From Siderastrea siderea (lineage: Eukaryota > Cnidaria > Anthozoa > Scleractinia > Rhizangiidae), in the NCBI GenBank assembly GCA_964030785.1, contig OZ034975.1:32517769-32581768 (forward strand): a stretch of 64,000 bases of DNA, written 5' to 3'. This document shows, one piece after another, positions 1 through 7,113 of this stretch; within the stretch, counting starts at the first letter, position 1; each line of letters opens with the position of its first letter. The translations under genes and the position numbers were made by a program. Under the pieces are notes generated by a model. That model worked only from the letters and a program-made list of their open reading frames with translations, was not told the origin of the DNA and did not search any database.

Positions 1-403
1 TATTTCTTCATTGTATGAATTTGCGAGTATGGTGGAGTCATCAAGTACTGGGATCAACAAAGCTCAGCTTGTTGGAAAACATGACGGAACAGTGATCGTC
101 CCGGTTTACGACTGGTCGTCATTTCTTGAGCAGTTCTTCAGAAGGGTACCGAATGTCACAAGGTACCACCACTTCCGATTTTCTAAAGATGAGCCTGGAA
201 AACTTTATTTCAAAGAGAGCAACTCGTCTCCCGAACTGTCGCTTATGCTGTTGAAAAAGCACGGAATTCTCCCCTCGCCCTCGGTTCTTCCAACCAAACT
301 GAACCCACCAGGATTGAGCCAAGAACGGAAGCAGTATCTTCACCGTGAGATCAGGCAATTCTGCAAGCCTGGACTAGAAGATCTGGTTGCACCGGCCCCG
401 TGA
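1..403 (+). CDS. C-terminal part of an unrecognised protein, cut by the window edge
   Basis: The frame is open from the first base to a stop at 401-403, so only the last ~133 codons are visible and the true start lies outside. The stretch has coding-like composition with a Pro-rich linker (SPSVLPTKLNPPG) and a basic segment near the C-terminus. I do not recognise a domain. It could be the last exon of a host gene or the tail of a repeat-encoded protein. Two histone-type stem-loops follow within 120 bases, but the protein is not a histone. Confidence 0.5.
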   Translation, partial: ISSLYEFASMVESSSTGINKAQLVGKHDGTVIVPVYDWSSFLEQFFRRVPNVTRYHHFRFSKDEPGKLYFKESNSSPELSLMLLKKHGILPSPSVLPTKLNPPGLSQERKQYLHREIRQFCKPGLEDLVAPAP

Positions 404-440
404 ACAATACTGAAGCAGACCAGCCTGAAACATTGAAAAG

Positions 441-456
441 GGCTCTTTTAGGAGCC
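441..456 (+). other. Histone mRNA 3' stem-loop-like hairpin, copy 1
   Basis: GGCTCTTTTAGGAGCC forms a 6-bp stem (last pair T-G) with a 4-nt TTTA loop, preceded by an A-rich flank and followed by ACA. This is close to the metazoan histone mRNA 3' stem-loop, which usually has a TTTC loop. No histone reading frame lies upstream within the window. Confidence 0.45.
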
Positions 457-504
457 ACAGCGCCCTGCTTTCGTCACTTTGGACGATTTCAGGTCGCTAA
501 AAAT

Positions 505-520
505 GGCTCTTTTAGGAGCC
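505..520 (+). other. Histone mRNA 3' stem-loop-like hairpin, copy 2
   Basis: This is an exact repeat of the 16-nt hairpin at 441-456, 64 bp downstream, preceded by AAAAAT and followed by GCCACA. Two identical copies could be a duplicated 3' end or remnants of a histone cluster. Confidence 0.4.
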
Positions 521-594
521 GCCACACCTGCAAAAGTCATGATCAACGAATCTACTCTTCTAGATTTAATATTCAATAAAAATTGTTGTTAAAA

Positions 595-2160
595 TGTCCC
601 GCGCTGCGAAATCATTTCAAAGTCAAAGCATTCGAGCAGATTTTTTTTCCCTAAGTTTTTCGTTTGTATGCTGCTACGCGCGTCACAAAATTTAGTAAAG
701 GAAGGCCGCCATTGTTAAACTGTCCCGCGCTGCGAAATCATTTCAAAGTCAAAGCATTCGAGCAGATTTTTTTCTCTAAGTTTTTCGTTTTTATGCTGCT
801 ACGCGCGTCACAAAAAATTAGTAAAGGAAGGCCGCCATTGTTAAACTGTCCCGCGCAGCGAAATCATTTCAAAGTCAAAGAATTCGAGCAGATTTTTTTT
901 CTCTAAGTTTTTCGTTTGTATGCTGCTACGTGCGTCACAAAATTTAGTAAAGGAAGGCCGCCATTGTTAAACTGTCCCGCGCTGCGAAATCATTTCAAAG
1001 TCAAAGCATTCGAGCAGATTTTTTTTCTCTAAGTTTTTCGTTTGTATGCTGCTACGCGCGTCACAAAATTTAGTAAAAGAAGGCCGCCATTGTTAAACTG
1101 TCACGCGCTGCGAAATCATTTCAAAGTCAAAGCATTCGAGCAGATTTTTTTCTCTAAGTTTTTCGTTTTTATGCTGCTACGCGCGTCACAAAATTTAGTA
1201 AAGGAAGGCCTGCATTGTTAAACTGTCCCGCGCTGCGAAATCATTTCAAAGTCAAAGAATTCGAGCAGATTTTTTCACTAAGTTTTTCGTTTGTATGTTG
1301 CTACGCGCGTCACAAAATTTAGTAAAGAAAGGCCGCCATTGTTAAACTGTCCCGCGCTGCGAAATCATTTCAAAGTCAAAGCATTCGAGCAGATTTTTTT
1401 TCTCTAAGTTTTTCGTTTGTATGCTGCTACGCGCGTCACAAAATTTAGTAAAGGAAGGCCGCCATTGTTAAACTGTCCCGCGCTGCGAAATCATTTCAAA
1501 GTCAAAGCATTCGAGCAGATTTTTTTCTCTAAGTTTTTCGTTTTTATGCTGCTACGCGCGTCACAAAATTTAGTAAAGGAAGGCCGCCATTGTTAAACTG
1601 TCCCGCGCTGCGAAATCATTTCAAAGTCAAAGAATTCGAGCAGATTTTTTTGCTCTAAGTTTTTCGTTTGTATGTTGCTACGCGCGTCACAAAATTTAGT
1701 AAAGAAAGGCCGCCATTGTTAAACTGTCCCGCGCTGCGAAATCATTTCAAAGTCAAAGCATTCGAGCAGATTTTTTTCTCTAAGTTTTTCGTTTGTATGC
1801 TGCTACGCGCGTCACAAAATTTAGTAAAGAAAGGCCGCCATTGTTAAACTGTCCCGCGCTGCGAAATCATTTCAAAGTCAAAGCATTCGAGCAGATTTTT
1901 TTCTCTAAGTTTTTCGTTTGTATGCTGCTACGCGCGTCACAAAATTTAGTAAAGGAAGGCCGCCATTGTTAAACTGTCCCGCGCTGCGAAATCATTTCAA
2001 AGTCAAAGAATTCGAGCAGATTTTTTCTCTAAGTTTTTCGTTTGTATGTTGCTACGTGCGTCACAAAATTTAGTAAAGAAAGGCTGCCATTGTTAATGTC
2101 GCACGCTGCGAAATCATTTCAAAGTCAAAGCATTCGAGCAGATTTTTTTTCTCTAAGTTT
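595..2160 (+). repeat. Satellite array: 13 monomers of 124-126 bp with a three-monomer higher-order pattern
   Basis: Monomers start at the TGTCCCGCGCTGCG block at about 595, 721, 847, 973, 1099, 1224, 1348, 1474, 1599, 1725, 1850, 1975 and 2097. Diagnostic variants cycle every third unit: units 3, 6, 9 and 12 have GAATTCGAG where the others have GCATTCGAG, and units 2, 5 and 8 have GTTTTTATG where the others have GTTTGTATG. The array therefore grew by copying ~376-bp trimers. Units 11 and 13 partly break the pattern; the last is truncated. The 80-aa open frame inside is a by-product. Confidence 0.93.
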
Positions 2161-2164
2161 TTTT

Positions 2165-2296
2165 TGTTTGTAGAATGAATCGTTCATATTTTTGCTAATA
2201 ACTTTTTGGGACTTTCGAGAAACGCTCGCCAGGCGAAGGATAATTGTTTTTTTTACCAAAACTGAAACAAGCTCAAGTTGATACACATGTAAATCA
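2165..2296 (+). repeat. Dispersed repeat flanking element 1 on the left
   Basis: About 130 bp, running from GTTTGTAGAATGAATCG to CACATGTAAATC, recurs in the same orientation at about 16101-16232 with roughly 10% differences. The two copies bracket the Polinton-like element. Direct orientation and divergence argue against a terminal inverted repeat or a recent target duplication. Confidence 0.8.
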
Positions 2297-2400
2297 GGCC
2301 TACTCTGGGACCCAAAATCACCCAAAAGTCGCCTAAAGTCGCCCAAAGTCGCTCTAAGTCGCCTTAAATCCCTTGAGTAGTAAAGGACGCTCACTAGGCC
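2297..2400 (+). repeat. Short degenerate repeats (AAAGTCGCC) at the left edge of element 1
   Basis: Five or so degenerate copies of an AAGTCGCCT-type 9-10-mer (2325-2370) form the first unique-looking sequence to the right of the dispersed repeat. I found no inverted counterpart at the right side of the element, so the element terminus is not proven here. Confidence 0.5.
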
Positions 2401-2403
2401 AAA

Positions 2404-2890
2404 ATGGAGGCTTCTGATTGGTTCTCGTTGTTGCTAACGGGAAATGCAACCGCTGACCATTGGGTTGCTAAGGGGTTGCGGGCTCAAGCGGAAGTGACGT
2501 CACTGGCACCGGAAGTGACCGGAAATGACGTCATCGGAACTAGAAATGTCATGGGAACCGGAAGTCACGTGATTGGGAGTGGGAAACCGTGACCAGTAGG
2601 GAAAAAGGGATGGCGGGCTCAGGGAACCGGAAAACACGTGATTTGGAGGGGGAAACCGCTGACCAGTCATTAAAAAGGGATCGTGGGCTCATATGAAGAA
2701 AAGAGAGGACATTTCATGACACTGACATGACGTGCCCTCTGGCTTGGGTGGGAAACCGCTGACCAGTAGGGAAAAAGGGATGGTGGGCTCAGGACCGCTG
2801 AGGAACGTGGGCTCAAAGTCCAAAGTCCAATTTAAGCATCGGGGGCAGGTCCTTGACTGAAAACAACACAAGAAAATGCCATGAAACATG
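2404..2890. promoter_or_regulatory. Enhancer-like cluster of ETS, CRE, E-box and CCAAT-type sites
   Basis: The stretch has repeated GGAAGTGAC/CCGGAAGT words (ETS-like), two TGACGTCA palindromes (CRE/ATF) around 2496 and 2527, CACGTG at about 2566 and 2636, ATTGG words, and three copies of a GGGAAACCG(C)TGACCAGT block followed by a GGGAAAAAGGGAT-like word (2580-2790). No convincing gene is present. It resembles a viral enhancer/promoter built from host transcription-factor sites, but binding is inferred from motifs only. Confidence 0.5.
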
Positions 2891-2891
2891 C

Positions 2892-2897
2892 TTTATT
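2892..2897 (-). terminator. Polyadenylation signal (AATAAA) for the left minus-strand genes
   Basis: TTTATT on the plus strand is AATAAA on the minus strand, 210 bases past the RING-gene stop. It is a plausible 3' end for the 3789-3107 gene group. Confidence 0.45.
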
Positions 2898-3106
2898 GGT
2901 TTTCCATTCCTATTTTTGACAACAAGTGGGGGAAAAAATATGAGTCCAATATCCAAACACGGGGGTCCTTTTACAAGAAGCTCAAACAGGTTTTCGTACG
3001 TGGAATGACTTGGCTTTTGGTGTGACCCAGAAAGTACAGGGTTTTGTGGTTAGCATCATACGGATCTCGGAGTTCTCCCCAGAATCCTTCCATGACGTGC
3101 TCGTTT

Positions 3107-3373
3107 TCATAACAAAGGCCATACCAGAAAGGGATTGTCTTTCCAAGTGTCCTTGACTTGCTCCATAAACTCCGGGTCTTCTTTCCATTGTTCATCGAGG
3201 ACTTGAAGGACGGAAAGAGGAACGACGTGTTGGCAGCTAGGACAAGTGAGGATCTGACGTTGCTGTCGGTATTGGTTGGCACAGCAGGCATGACAAGGTT
3301 GACCACAGCACCTCAACGTGGCATAATTGGTGACAGGTATCAAACAAATCACACATGGTTTGGATTGAGCCAT
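3107..3373 (-). CDS. Small RING-finger protein, candidate E3 ubiquitin ligase
   Basis: 88 residues. Residues 8-49 hold a RING-type zinc pattern: CVIC, then CCGQPCHACC, then CPSC, which fits C3HC4 spacing with short loops. The C-terminal ~35 residues are acidic/aromatic and lack further domains. RING proteins usually recruit E2 enzymes to ubiquitinate targets; viruses use them against host factors, which is inference here. Its ATG overlaps the stop of the upstream small gene (TGATG), and the group is read in the same direction, so coupled translation is possible. No key Cys/His is missing. Confidence 0.75.
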   Translation of the reverse strand: MAQSKPCVICLIPVTNYATLRCCGQPCHACCANQYRQQRQILTCPSCQHVVPLSVLQVLDEQWKEDPEFMEQVKDTWKDNPFLVWPLL

Positions 3374-3591
3374 CAGGCCAAAGGATCAAAGAGAGGATTC
3401 GTCAAGAGTTGAAATTCGGTGTGGATGATGATACCTTCGAGGCGGAGTCGGCACAATTCTTGATAAGTGAGCTGGTAACGTAAGGGTTGGACCAGGTCTA
3501 GGATTTGTTTTCGGATCTCTCCTAAACGTTGTAGGATTTGCACGGCTTCAGGACTGATGTTGTCGGCTTTAGGCTTGACTTTGTCGCCCAT
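3373..3591 (-). CDS. Small helical protein, paralogue of the gene just upstream
   Basis: 72 residues, unknown function. It shares the pattern SPEA-x(3)-I-x-R ... L-x(2)-L ... Y-x-E-L-x-R-L with the 65-residue protein encoded just upstream (3789-3592), so the two arose by tandem duplication. Composition suggests two amphipathic helices. Its ATG follows the upstream TGA with no gap and in the same frame (TGA ATG), and its own stop overlaps the RING gene start. Confidence 0.55.
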   Translation of the reverse strand: MGDKVKPKADNISPEAVQILQRLGEIRKQILDLVQPLRYQLTYQELCRLRLEGIIIHTEFQLLTNPLFDPLA

Positions 3592-3789
3592 TCACCACTG
3601 GTAGAAGTTTTTCAAAGTTAATAAACACAATTCGTTACGACTGAGGTGTTTTTGACTGTGAAGACGAAGCAGTTCAAAATAAGAAGCTTTGAAGCGGATC
3701 TCCTCCAAGTCTTTTTCGAGTTGACTCAACAAGGCTCGTGGACGATCAATCACTTGTTGGGCTTCTGGACTGAGGACTGGATCATCCAT
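3592..3789 (-). CDS. Small helical protein, first of a tandem pair
   Basis: 65 residues starting MDDPVLSPEA. It is homologous to the next gene and of unknown role. The stop codon is immediately followed by the next ATG in frame, so the pair could be made by reinitiation or by stop readthrough as one 138-residue protein. The upstream 3790-3960 region holds a G-rich run and leads to the divergent TATA at 3961. Confidence 0.55.
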   Translation of the reverse strand: MDDPVLSPEAQQVIDRPRALLSQLEKDLEEIRFKASYFELLRLHSQKHLSRNELCLLTLKNFYQW

Positions 3790-3960
3790 TGGGTTTGAAA
3801 CATGGGATGGGACGATGGTTTCTTATAGAGAAACAAAGGGTCAAGTGGGAGGCTAAGGAACCAATGAGAGAAAGGCCCCATGGTGCTTTGGGAGGGGAAG
3901 GGGTGGGGGGACCCCCTCCCCCCTCCTTAGATGGTCCATGATGCATTGCGCGGATCAGGG

Positions 3961-3967
3961 TATATAG
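3961..3967 (+). promoter_or_regulatory. TATA box (TATATAG) for the 4046 gene
   Basis: TATATAG lies 85 bases before the ATG at 4046 with a G+C-rich flank, a normal core-promoter arrangement. Confidence 0.65.
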
Positions 3968-4045
3968 GTCGAGCGAGGCCCCAGGACACCACTCCTAGCT
4001 TTGAGCCGGTCCTTGGTGACTCATGTTTGTTGTGTGAGGAGAAAA

Positions 4046-4621
4046 ATGTCGGAAACGAGAAGGCCGTTGGGCTGCCTGTGCAGTGAAATGAATGTGGGAG
4101 GAGAAGAGGTGTTAAGAAGCAGAGCGGGTCCTGAGCGAACGCCAGTGGAACGCCACACCATGGCAATGTACGCAAGACGAGAAGAAGCGTGGCGCCCCCT
4201 GAACAAACATCGCGTGGCGGCTTTTCTTCGTTTGTTTTTGATGTGTTTCGTGGAGACGGAGAATGGTCGCCAACTCCACCCAGTGACTGACAAGATGATG
4301 AAGAAGACGCTGTGCAAGCGGATCATCCCATTTATGCACAAGCGTTTGGTGTTCACCATGGACGACACCTATTGGCCCATGACGATGGAGCATTTTGAAG
4401 AATTGGATGTATTTTTGGTCGAGTACCTTCCCCGCCTACGAGCAGCCCCTGAGTGGGACATGATACGTTACTTCTTCAATGAAGTCAAGAAGCAGAGGCA
4501 GCAGGAGCAGCAGGAGCAGCAGGAGGCACAGAGGGAGTTGACTGAAGAGGAGGCGGGCGAGAGAAATTACCAACAATATCGCCAAACTGAGGAGTATTAT
4601 AGAGACAGAGACATTTGTTGA
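4046..4621 (+). CDS. Unrecognised element-1 protein with a Gln/Glu-rich coiled-coil tail
   Basis: 191 residues from the ATG at 4046 (AAAATGTC); the frame is open further upstream only through a TTG codon, and the TATA at 3961 supports the internal ATG. Residues ~55-150 are mixed helical with many Met, Phe, Tyr and Trp residues; residues ~153-175 are a KKQRQQEQQEQQEAQ-type coiled coil, followed by an acidic, Tyr-rich tail. I do not recognise a family. Position beside the enhancer-like region suggests an early or accessory role (inference). Confidence 0.65.
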   Translation: MSETRRPLGCLCSEMNVGGEEVLRSRAGPERTPVERHTMAMYARREEAWRPLNKHRVAAFLRLFLMCFVETENGRQLHPVTDKMMKKTLCKRIIPFMHKRLVFTMDDTYWPMTMEHFEELDVFLVEYLPRLRAAPEWDMIRYFFNEVKKQRQQEQQEQQEAQRELTEEEAGERNYQQYRQTEEYYRDRDIC

Positions 4622-4891
4622 TTTTTGTTTGTGATGTGATGTGAGTCAAGAACCAGATGCAATTTGTAAGTGAAGTTTTTTATTTTTTAATTAAAAAAGG
4701 GTTGATGTTTTTACAAATGGTTGTCCGTGTCCATCTCTTGCCACGCGGGTGGGGCGCACCTATTTACAAATTGAAAAAGCTATGCACAATTGGAAAAATA
4801 AAAAGTAAAAATGACTATGTACAATTGGAAATATAAAAACTAAAAGAATTGAAAAAGCTATGTACAGTTTTGAAAAATAAAAACTAAAAAA
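4622..4891. repeat. A+T-rich spacer with three degenerate copies of a TACAATTGGAAA block
   Basis: Between convergent genes. Related words (GCACAATTGGAAA, TACAATTGGAAA, TACAGTTTTGAAA followed by TAAAAA) recur at ~40-bp spacing from 4780 to 4890. The AATAAAAA words on both strands could supply polyadenylation signals. No gene seen. Confidence 0.5.
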
Positions 4892-5323
4892 TTACAAATG
4901 AAAGTCTTCAAGCTCCAGGCGTAATTGATCAATGTTCTCGGGTAGACAGAACGTGCGATTGAATAAGGCTTGAATTTCTGCTCGGGTTTTGTCGTCCACA
5001 TCACGGGATCCCACGATAGCACTGCTTTGATGAAGGGTCGGCTTTTTGGGTCCCCAAGGGACAAATTGACTGCCAGTGACTAGGGTGGCGGCATTCTCGT
5101 TGACTTGGTAGTAATGGTCCGAGCGGTACCATGATTGACTGGGGATGTCAAAGAGGTAGACGGGTTTGCCTTGATCCATAGCCAATTGCACGGTCCAACC
5201 TGTGCCTCCTTTGACGCGTTTATGATCCTGTTCCAGGATGCCAAACGCATAGATCGTATGTGCTTTTTTGGCAATTTGATAATTGCGCTGCAACAATTGC
5301 AGGGTGTAAAAATGACTGGGCAT
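4892..5323 (-). CDS. C-terminal half of a SLOG-superfamily (YAcAr-like) protein
   Basis: 143 residues. Diagnostic pieces in order: LLQRNYQIAKKAHTIYAFG, then KGGTGWTVQLAM, then GKPVYLFD-x(3)-QSWY, then IVGSRDVDD. This is the second half of the Rossmann-like SLOG fold that binds nucleotide-derived ligands such as ADP-ribose derivatives (family knowledge). The N-terminal half is encoded directly upstream in the same frame and separated only by one TGA, which is followed by this ATG. Either the protein is made as two chains, the stop is read through, or the gene is broken. Confidence 0.7.
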   Translation of the reverse strand: MPSHFYTLQLLQRNYQIAKKAHTIYAFGILEQDHKRVKGGTGWTVQLAMDQGKPVYLFDIPSQSWYRSDHYYQVNENAATLVTGSQFVPWGPKKPTLHQSSAIVGSRDVDDKTRAEIQALFNRTFCLPENIDQLRLELEDFHL

Positions 5324-5638
5324 TCATTTTCCTAGTTTCTCAGCCGCCTGGTGAAGATGTGGGCTGGCCAGCATGAGGACTTCCACGGTAGAAGGGGTGA
5401 TGAAAGTGGCTCGAGGATGGTTCGGGAGGACTAGGACTTCTACTTGCATCCCAAACTGTTTAGCCATTTGTTCTACGAGTTCATCGGTGCCTCTGGCTCC
5501 CCCGGTGTACACCACATGGCCATGGCCAATTTGCAGTTCCAAGGCCTCGACATCGTGTTCTCCGATCATGTCGATGTCTGGGGGCATGCTTTGAGAATGA
5601 CGACTCAGGGACCAAGGGACCGTCTTAAATAGGGACAA
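5324..5638 (-). CDS. N-terminal half of the same SLOG (YAcAr-like) protein
   Basis: 104 residues. HVVYTGGARGTDELVEQMA is the first beta strand, Gly-rich loop and helix of a SLOG domain, followed by the VEVLVLPNHPRA strand. Neither this half nor the downstream one is a complete fold alone. It ends LGK-stop, with the next ATG abutting in frame. It is divergently transcribed from the GRF gene across the CCAAT-repeat promoter at 5639-5800. Confidence 0.68.
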   Translation of the reverse strand: MSLFKTVPWSLSRHSQSMPPDIDMIGEHDVEALELQIGHGHVVYTGGARGTDELVEQMAKQFGMQVEVLVLPNHPRATFITPSTVEVLMLASPHLHQAAEKLGK

Positions 5639-5799
5639 CGGACCAATGGGAACACGAGAGGACTAACTATGGATAGGGAAAAGCTGACCAATGGGAAGAC
5701 AAGAGGTCCTTATTTGGATGGGGAAAAGCTGACCAATGGGAACACGAGAGCTCCTTTAGGGTCATGAGAAGCTGACCAATGAGACCCAAGGGTCATGGG
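5639..5799. promoter_or_regulatory. Bidirectional promoter with four GACCAATG repeats
   Basis: GACCAATGGGAA-type words occur at about 5641, 5689, 5731 and a GACCAATGAG variant at 5774, three of them with an AAGCT prefix. CCAAT is the NF-Y site. They lie between the minus-strand SLOG gene and the plus-strand GRF gene, whose TATA starts at 5800. Confidence 0.65.
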
Positions 5800-5809
5800 T
5801 ATAAAAAGG
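5800..5809 (+). promoter_or_regulatory. TATA box (TATAAAAAGG) of the GRF zinc-finger gene
   Basis: TATAAAAAGG sits 45 bases before the ATG at 5845 and just after four CCAAT words. The same TATAAAAAGG word is used again at 10563. Confidence 0.75.
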
Positions 5810-5844
5810 CATGGGCGGTAGGGGTGAAAACAACCTTGAGCAGG

Positions 5845-6558
5845 ATGTCTGTCGATCGGAAGGGAAAGCAAAGCTTACACCCTTCGGGGAAGAAGAAAAA
5901 GAAAGAGAATGTGGACTGTGATCCTGTGGTGCGCGAGGTCGTGGAAGACACCCGAGCTGCGGTGGAAGATATGATGAAAGAATTGAATGACATGGTGGAG
6001 CAATCTACACCACCACCACCATCACCTCAATTCACATTGACGACCGTGTATGACAAAGCCCAAGACCTCATTCCTCCCAGTTCGGTGGACTATATGGTAT
6101 GTCCTTGCCATGACGTGCGTTTGGAGGCACGAGAATCTCAAAAAGGATGGCCTTATGTGAAATGTCCCATGCAACCGTGTTTGCTGTTTTGTGGACAAGA
6201 TCAAGCCCTGGAGTATATGAAAGCCGTGTATAGTCAACCTCATTCAGAAGTGTTGGACATGTGGTGTTGTTTGCAATGCTTTTGCCGTGAACCCGCCACG
6301 CTTCAACAGAGCCATTCTACCCAGAACCCCGATCGATTGTATGTGACCTGTTCCAAGAAAAAGTGTGGCTTCTTTCGGTGGGCCGATCAACCCTTGGGTC
6401 CCAAGTACTGGAGTTGGTTTCATGACCATCCCCCAAAAAAGCCGATCCACTCGCTGAACCTCCGTTGTCTACCCGTGATGCTCAAGGATATCCCAAACGT
6501 GGAGTGGACATCCCTGGCCCGCCACCTCCAGTCAGAAGGAACGAGGATCGGCCCCTGA
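5845..6558 (+). CDS. Tandem GRF-type zinc-finger protein, zero-frame product
   Basis: 237 residues from ATG 5845; the longer open frame upstream is not in the transcript if the TATA at 5800 is used. After a Lys-rich N-terminus and a Pro-rich linker there are two zinc modules: a CPCHDVRLEARES...CPMQPCLLFC stretch, and CFCREPA...NPDRLYVTC-x(4)-CGFFRWAD, a clear GRF zinc finger. GRF fingers bind single-stranded DNA (family knowledge), so a replication or packaging role is possible. At 6435-6441 the zero-frame codons read A AAA AAG, a canonical -1 slippery heptamer; beyond it the zero frame runs 38 codons, while the -1 frame stays open to 6719. Confidence 0.75.
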   Translation: MSVDRKGKQSLHPSGKKKKKENVDCDPVVREVVEDTRAAVEDMMKELNDMVEQSTPPPPSPQFTLTTVYDKAQDLIPPSSVDYMVCPCHDVRLEARESQKGWPYVKCPMQPCLLFCGQDQALEYMKAVYSQPHSEVLDMWCCLQCFCREPATLQQSHSTQNPDRLYVTCSKKKCGFFRWADQPLGPKYWSWFHDHPPKKPIHSLNLRCLPVMLKDIPNVEWTSLARHLQSEGTRIGP

Positions 6559-6719
6559 CAGATTATGAGAAACAATTATTGCGAGAAATTGAAGATCTCA
6601 AGAACCGTCAAGAAATGATGGTAGCCCCGGCTCCACCGCCCCCCAAGTACAGTGACAGTGTTGAGAACTGGCAGAAAGGTCTAGAGACAATCACCTGTGG
6701 ACGTCTAGGTCTCTTTTAA
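6441..6719 (+). CDS. -1 frame C-terminal extension of the GRF protein, with PPxY motif
   Basis: From the A AAA AAG site the -1 frame is open to 6717-6719. It encodes a Pro-rich linker (PGPPPPVRR), a charged helix (TDYEKQLLREIEDLKNRQE) and APPPPKYSDS, which contains a PPxY (PPKY) late-domain motif for Nedd4-type WW domains. This looks more like real coding sequence than the overlapping zero-frame tail. There is no ATG at its start, so it needs a frameshift, splicing or an assembly correction. AATAAA at 6730-6735 follows. Confidence 0.6.
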   Translation, partial: ADPLAEPPLSTRDAQGYPKRGVDIPGPPPPVRRNEDRPLTDYEKQLLREIEDLKNRQEMMVAPAPPPPKYSDSVENWQKGLETITCGRLGLF

Positions 6720-6729
6720 TGAGAGAACG

Positions 6730-6735
6730 AATAAA
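6730..6735 (+). terminator. Polyadenylation signal AATAAA after the GRF gene
   Basis: AATAAA followed by a T-rich tract 11 bases after the -1 frame stop; it supports the -1 frame product as the full-length C-terminus. Confidence 0.55.
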
Positions 6736-6756
6736 TTTTTTATTTAGTGTGTCACC

Positions 6757-7113
6757 ATGGAGTCTGTGTGGATGTGGTATGCGTGGGATTCTGTCTTGTC
6801 CCTGGTGCAATGGCAATGTCATCAAACCCTTTGCCAAGTCTTATATGATCATCAACCCTGTGCCAAAATCCCCATACCCCCTTGTCCCGAGGACACGCAT
6901 CCTCTCCACATCTTTGAGGAAACCCACGTGCACCGCAAACTGTATCGATGGGTAGTGTTTGTCTTATGGTTAAAAGCTCACCCGAACGCATGGCGATGGT
7001 ATCGAATCATTCAAAAGGCGCATCCCGACACTGTCCCCACCATACCGACCTTATGGGATGAATGCCAGAAAGTATGGCCCCTCGAAAGAAAAAGGTCTCC
7101 CAATCATGGTTGA
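6757..7113 (+). CDS. Unrecognised Trp/Cys/His-rich protein overlapping the integrase start
   Basis: 118 residues from an ATG in good context (CACCATGG). It has seven or more Trp residues in short aromatic runs and Cys/His spread over residues 20-50 (QCHQTLC, CAK, CPED), which could form an irregular zinc site. It overlaps the integrase start by 52 bases in a different frame. No family recognised. It may be an N-terminal module expressed separately from the integrase. Confidence 0.5.
   Translation: MESVWMWYAWDSVLSLVQWQCHQTLCQVLYDHQPCAKIPIPPCPEDTHPLHIFEETHVHRKLYRWVVFVLWLKAHPNAWRWYRIIQKAHPDTVPTIPTLWDECQKVWPLERKRSPNHG

Noticed and set aside
664..906. 80-codon open frame in the satellite
   Set aside because: It spans two repeat monomers and reads the same repeat twice; no independent coding evidence.
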